This document shows positions 5,022-8,113 of a stretch of 8,113 nt of DNA, piece after piece. Under the pieces are notes generated by a model. It had not been told where the DNA came from and did not search any database. It saw nothing but the letters and a program-made list of their open reading frames with translations. Position 1 is the first letter of the stretch, and every line of letters starts with the position of its first letter. The stretch is from Deltaproteobacteria bacterium (GTDB lineage Bacteria > Desulfobacterota > Binatia > Bin18). The position numbers and the translations under genes were made by a program. Where the stretch lies: contig JACQEL010000287.1 in the NCBI GenBank assembly GCA_016200595.1, positions 1-8,113 on the forward strand, in the 5' to 3' direction.

Positions 5022-5122
5022 CTCTCCCTCCTTTGCCGCAGCACGTGTCGGTACAGCACCACGACCGGGCTTCCTCTTTAGCGCTGGGCTATCGGACGAT
5101 CCGGCTGGGTGACTATACCGTG

Positions 5123-5156
5123 ATTCCGGAGCGGATCGCCGCTCCCTCTGAGGAAT
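5123..5156 (-). terminator. hairpin after the MetE-like gene
   Basis: GGAGCGG-ATCG-CCGCTCC (5128-5145) is a perfect 7-bp stem with a 4-nt loop. It extends by ATTCC/GGAAT (5123-5127 with 5152-5156) across a 6-nt bulge. It begins 6 bp after the stop of the minus-strand gene. No T-run follows, so it may be a partial terminator or a 3'-end stabiliser separating it from the CoA-transferase gene. The rest of the 5022-5161 gap holds only the CoA-transferase ribosome site. Confidence 0.4.
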
Positions 5157-5161
5157 GCAAT

Positions 5162-6214
5162 CTACCTTTTCTCCAACTCCTGCCGCACGATTTTCGCCCC
5201 GGCCACCAAGGCGCCGAGTTTGGCTCGCGCCAATCCGCGCGAGGAGGCGGAAAACCCGCAGTCACAGGTCAGATAAAGCTTTTCCGGCTTGACATGTTGG
5301 AGCACGGCACGAATACGCTCAGCCACATCCTCAGGAGTCTCCAGGTACATCGATTTCACATCGAGCACACCAGCGGCAAGTTCACGGTCCCCTCCATACT
5401 GGCTCCATAAGTCCAACTCGGCCATTTCCCGGTTCGCATACTCTAACGCGAATTGTTCTGCCTTAGCGTCAAGAATGCCCGGGAACAGCGGCTTGTAGGT
5501 GCGTTTCATCGCTGGCCGCCCTTGATTGTTGCCAAAGCAAATGTGCAGGGCGATCTTTGCTTGTACGCCTTCGACGGTTTTGTTGAACAATTTGACGGTC
5601 TCGGCGATCGGCAAGCTGGGAGTCCGGCCAGCAGCCGAGGGCTCATCAACTTGAATGAATGTCGCCCCGACCGCCACTAACTGGCGGAGTTCACGATTGA
5701 CGATCTCGGCCAAGTCGTACAGCAGCGGGAAATAGTCACCATTAGTGTACCCGCCCTTCGGCGTAATCGGTAAGGCGACCGTCAGCGGTCCTGGACAGCA
5801 CACTTTCAGCGGATGGTCAGTTAACGTCCGCACGTACGTGTATTCCTGCACGATCCCTAGTCCGTTTGGCGCGGTTACTCGCTCGGCGGTCTCGAACCGC
5901 GGCGCGCTGTCGTAACTCACCACGCCGAGCTTACGCTGAGCAGGAATAAGCTTGAGCCCCGAAAGCTTCTCCACGACATTCCACAGGAAACGTTGGCGCC
6001 GGATCTCCCCATCGGTCAAGATGTCGAGCCCGGCTTCTTCCTGGTCCCAGACCGCGATCTTGATCGCGTCCTGGATGGCTTCTTCCATGTCGGCCGGACC
6101 GGCGTCGCCAACGCGCAACACTCGGCGCATCGCTGTGAGCCAAGAGGGGGAAGCGTACGATCCTACCCCCATAGTGGGCAGCAAGCCTAAGTCCACTCCA
6201 TTGAGGGCTGGCAT
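5162..6214 (-). CDS. stand-alone cobalamin-independent methionine synthase (MetE C-terminal) family protein
   Basis: 350-residue protein matching only the catalytic C-terminal half of MetE (full MetE is about 750 residues). The fold is a TIM barrel that binds homocysteine or another thiol through zinc. Seen: LPTMGVGSY near the N-terminus, DILTDGEIRRQRF (64-76, the DGE substrate motif), KVCCPGPLTVALP (137-149), FIQVDEPS (187-193), and zinc ligands H224 and C226 in ALHICFGN, probably E258 in ALEYANRE, and C319 in CDCGF. All expected ligands are present. Without the N-terminal folate-binding half it may use another methyl donor (as in core MetE of archaea and anaerobes) or act as a thiol transferase. 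AAGGAGG (complement of 6222-6228) precedes the ATG by 7 nt. It starts 29 bp after the GNAT gene stop and is probably co-transcribed. Confidence 0.9.
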   Translation of the reverse strand: MPALNGVDLGLLPTMGVGSYASPSWLTAMRRVLRVGDAGPADMEEAIQDAIKIAVWDQEEAGLDILTDGEIRRQRFLWNVVEKLSGLKLIPAQRKLGVVSYDSAPRFETAERVTAPNGLGIVQEYTYVRTLTDHPLKVCCPGPLTVALPITPKGGYTNGDYFPLLYDLAEIVNRELRQLVAVGATFIQVDEPSAAGRTPSLPIAETVKLFNKTVEGVQAKIALHICFGNNQGRPAMKRTYKPLFPGILDAKAEQFALEYANREMAELDLWSQYGGDRELAAGVLDVKSMYLETPEDVAERIRAVLQHVKPEKLYLTCDCGFSASSRGLARAKLGALVAGAKIVRQELEKR

Positions 6215-6243
6215 GAGAGAGCCTCCTTACTCCAGGCAAAGCG

Positions 6244-7143
6244 TTACAGGGATTCAGGAAACAGCGCGAGCAGGTCTGTCCCTTTGGGTGGTTTCCACGG
6301 GCCACGCACCATATAGGTTTGCAGGGTTTCTACGCGGAAGCCCATTTTTAACAGGTCCCGAAACAACTCGGTGTGGCGGGCGGGCAGGCGCATACGCAAG
6401 GCTCTGCCTTGCTCCAGTTCGAGCGCGTGAGTGATTAAGGTTCTGAGGACCGTCGGTTCAGTAGCCGCGGCTGGACCCAGGAACGTCCCCCCACCACTCC
6501 GCAACAGACAGAGGTATCCGGCCAGTTTGCCTTCCACCAAAGCGATGAGCTGCGGCGGCTGCGTGAGGAAATAGCGGATATCTTGTGGCCGTGTGAGCCC
6601 TGTCAGTCTAGTATCGAGCGTCGCGACTCTGGCCGCATCATCCGCTGCCATCGCGCGGATGGCGATGCCACGTGGCCGCCCGGGAGAGCGAAACTCCTGC
6701 CCAGCCAGGGAGAGCACCATGCCGCAGGCGGTGAAGCCAAGTTTGCTGTACAGCGGAAACGAGACGACGTTGAAGGCATCCTGGACCAGCCGCAGTGAAG
6801 AGCAGTGGCGACCGGCGCGGATCACCGCCATCATAATCTCTTTCCCGACCCCTTTACTCTGGCAGCCGGGATCTACGGTGATCGGACCAATGCCAGCCGT
6901 CTCTCCCCGGAGATGAATGAAGCCTGAGCCCACGACTTGTCCGCCCTCGACTGCCACAAAACACTCTTGGGATTCAATCTGCAAGTAGCCGCGGCTCATC
7001 CCGATACCCGCTTCCGGCGTGGGAAATGGCGGGGGAAAGCCATGACGGGTGTAGACGTCGTTAAACGCCGCGACAATCACCTCTCCCGCGCGGGTGACAT
7101 CCCGTTCCTCCATCCTGCGAATCATTAAGGTTATTTCTGCCAC
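6244..7143 (-). CDS. tandem GNAT-family N-acetyltransferase
   Basis: 299-residue protein with two GNAT-like halves. Residues 7-150 form a standard acetyl-CoA-dependent domain: IRRMEERDV start, CFVAVEGGQVVGSGFIHLRG (61-80), then IGPITVDPGCQSKGVGKEIM (85-104) with the Q-S-K-G-V-G pyrophosphate loop, and NVVSFPLYSKLGF (125-137). Residues 160-280 resemble the YitH-type Acetyltransf_18 domain: AIRAMAADDA, LAGYLCLLRSGGGTFLGP, and LLKMGFRVETLQTYMVRG. The second half lacks an obvious Q/RxxGxG loop. The substrate is unknown. The start is uncertain: GTG at 7143 has AGG close upstream; ATG at 7125 (residue 7) also fits the domain edge but has no clear ribosome site. It would be the first gene of the minus-strand operon and is divergent from the aminotransferase gene. 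Confidence 0.85.
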   Translation of the reverse strand: MAEITLMIRRMEERDVTRAGEVIVAAFNDVYTRHGFPPPFPTPEAGIGMSRGYLQIESQECFVAVEGGQVVGSGFIHLRGETAGIGPITVDPGCQSKGVGKEIMMAVIRAGRHCSSLRLVQDAFNVVSFPLYSKLGFTACGMVLSLAGQEFRSPGRPRGIAIRAMAADDAARVATLDTRLTGLTRPQDIRYFLTQPPQLIALVEGKLAGYLCLLRSGGGTFLGPAAATEPTVLRTLITHALELEQGRALRMRLPARHTELFRDLLKMGFRVETLQTYMVRGPWKPPKGTDLLALFPESL

Positions 7144-7293
7144 CTGACCTGCCCTCGCCCCACCAAGCTATATTTCTGTCCTTGTAGCAAAAAAGCAGCG
7201 CGGTGTCTCCCCGACCACGCCTCCCTTTTCCCTCCAGTTGGTCCGTGGTAACGTAAACGCCGTTTCTGGCCGCCGCTGGAGGGAAAGACAATC
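7144..7293. promoter_or_regulatory. divergent intergenic region with probable promoters
   Basis: 150 bp separate the divergent GNAT operon and the aminotransferase gene, so both promoters should lie here, but no hexamer pair with good spacing is convincing on either strand. A small palindrome AAACG-C-CGTTT (7255-7265) lies 28 bp before the aminotransferase start and could be an operator. GGAGGGA (7278-7284) is its ribosome site. Confidence 0.35.
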
Positions 7294-8113
7294 ATGGAAA
7301 CTGCTGGTGAGCTTGCTCCTTCCGTTCGTATCCTGCTTGGCCCAGGCCCAAGTAATGTCCACCCGCGCGTGTTGAAAGCCTTATCCACCCCCTTGGTGGG
7401 GCATCTTGACCCAGAGTTCATCCGCTTGATGGATGAGACCAAGGATCTGCTCCGGTTTGTTTTCCAAACCCGGAACACCCTGACTTTGCCAATTTCCGGG
7501 ACTGGCAGTGCGGGGATGGAGGCCTGTCTGGTGAATTTGCTTGAACCTGACGATGAAGCCGTCGTTGGGGTCAACGGCGTCTTCGGCAGCCGCATGGTTG
7601 ACATCGTCGAGCGCTGTGGAGCAAAAGCGGTCGTTATGGAAACCCAGTGGGGGACTGTCTTTACGCCAGACCAGGTACAGGAGGCGCTCAAGCGGTGTCG
7701 CCGGCCGAAGCTCGTGGCATTGGTACACGCGGAGACTTCAACCGGCGCCTGGCAACCCCTGGAAGGGATCTCTTCTCTTGTCCATCAGGCTGGAGCGTTG
7801 TTTATGGTCGATGCAGTGACCTCGTTAGGAGGCTGTCCGTTGCAAATCGATGCCTGGGGGATCGACGTGTGCTACAGCGGGACGCAAAAGTGCTTGAGCT
7901 GTCCGCCTGGCCTCGCGCCGGTGACGTTCAACCAAGCCGCTGTCGAGGTCATTCACCAGCGAAAATCAAAGGTGCGGAGCTGGTATCTCGACCTCACAAT
8001 GATCGAGAAATATTGGGGTGAGGAGCGCGTCTATCATCACACCGCCCCTATTTCGATGAACTACGCCTTGCGCGAAGCCCTGCGCCTGGTGCAGGAGGAG
8101 GGACTAGAAGCCC
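7294..8113 (+). CDS. class V aminotransferase, alanine-glyoxylate/serine-glyoxylate type, partial at 3' end
   Basis: First 273 codons of a fold-type I PLP enzyme; the 3' end lies beyond the window. Family members transfer the amino group of alanine or serine to glyoxylate, giving glycine and pyruvate or hydroxypyruvate. Seen: LLGPGPSNVHPRVLKAL near the N-terminus (phosphate and substrate region), GHLDPEF (36-42), LPISGTGSAGMEAC (65-78, PLP phosphate loop), LVHAETSTGAWQPL, MVDAVTSLGG with D173 pairing the pyridine nitrogen, and YSGTQKCLSCPPGL with the PLP lysine K199. YHHTAPISMNYALREAL matches the AGXT-style substrate loop. The expected full length is about 380-400 residues, so roughly a third is missing. 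GGAGGGA lies 9 nt before the ATG. It is divergent from the GNAT-led operon, which may share regulation. Confidence 0.93.
   Translation, partial: METAGELAPSVRILLGPGPSNVHPRVLKALSTPLVGHLDPEFIRLMDETKDLLRFVFQTRNTLTLPISGTGSAGMEACLVNLLEPDDEAVVGVNGVFGSRMVDIVERCGAKAVVMETQWGTVFTPDQVQEALKRCRRPKLVALVHAETSTGAWQPLEGISSLVHQAGALFMVDAVTSLGGCPLQIDAWGIDVCYSGTQKCLSCPPGLAPVTFNQAAVEVIHQRKSKVRSWYLDLTMIEKYWGEERVYHHTAPISMNYALREALRLVQEEGLEA

Noticed and set aside
7131..7728. Minus-strand frames opposite the aminotransferase start
   Set aside because: They are antisense to a well-supported PLP enzyme and cross the divergent intergenic region without recognisable protein features.

Overview
The window is moderately GC-rich bacterial DNA, most likely from an uncultured environmental lineage. 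The protein styles (CaiB/BaiF CoA-transferase, stand-alone MetE-type methyltransferase, SgaA/AGXT-type aminotransferase) recall Desulfobacterota-, Tectomicrobia- or Rokubacteria-like genomes, but nothing here fixes the taxon.

It falls into two halves. Bases 1 to about 3710 are accessory DNA. In order they hold: a CRISPR array (six 37-bp repeats, no cas genes in view); an intact vapBC-type toxin-antitoxin pair behind a good sigma70 promoter; a GIY-YIG nuclease-like gene stopped by an in-frame TAG; a REP-like inverted repeat; a short promoter-to-terminator unit that could make an RNA of about 80 nt; a parDE-type toxin-antitoxin pair in which both genes carry a frameshift; a patch of short palindromic repeats; and a two-gene module of unknown function that looks like a single integron gene cassette.

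The cassette is the most interesting item. An attC-like imperfect palindrome (3611-3710) starts inside the stop codon of the second gene. Its left core GCCTAAC is only 6/7 complementary to the right core GTTATGC, but it is exactly complementary to a GTTAGGC at 2785-2791, upstream of the module's promoter. That is expected if 2786-3704 inserted as one circular cassette, because the TTAGGC half of a cassette's own attC moves to its left end on integration. No integrase gene is visible.

Bases 3804 to 8113 are ordinary metabolic DNA. A minus-strand run GNAT acetyltransferase -> MetE-like methyltransferase -> CoA-transferase (7143 down to 3804) has strong Shine-Dalgarno sites on its second and third genes and is probably one operon. 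It is divergent from a plus-strand alanine-glyoxylate/serine-glyoxylate type aminotransferase that runs off the right edge. The set suggests small-molecule catabolism or one-carbon/sulfur metabolism, but no specific pathway can be named from this window.
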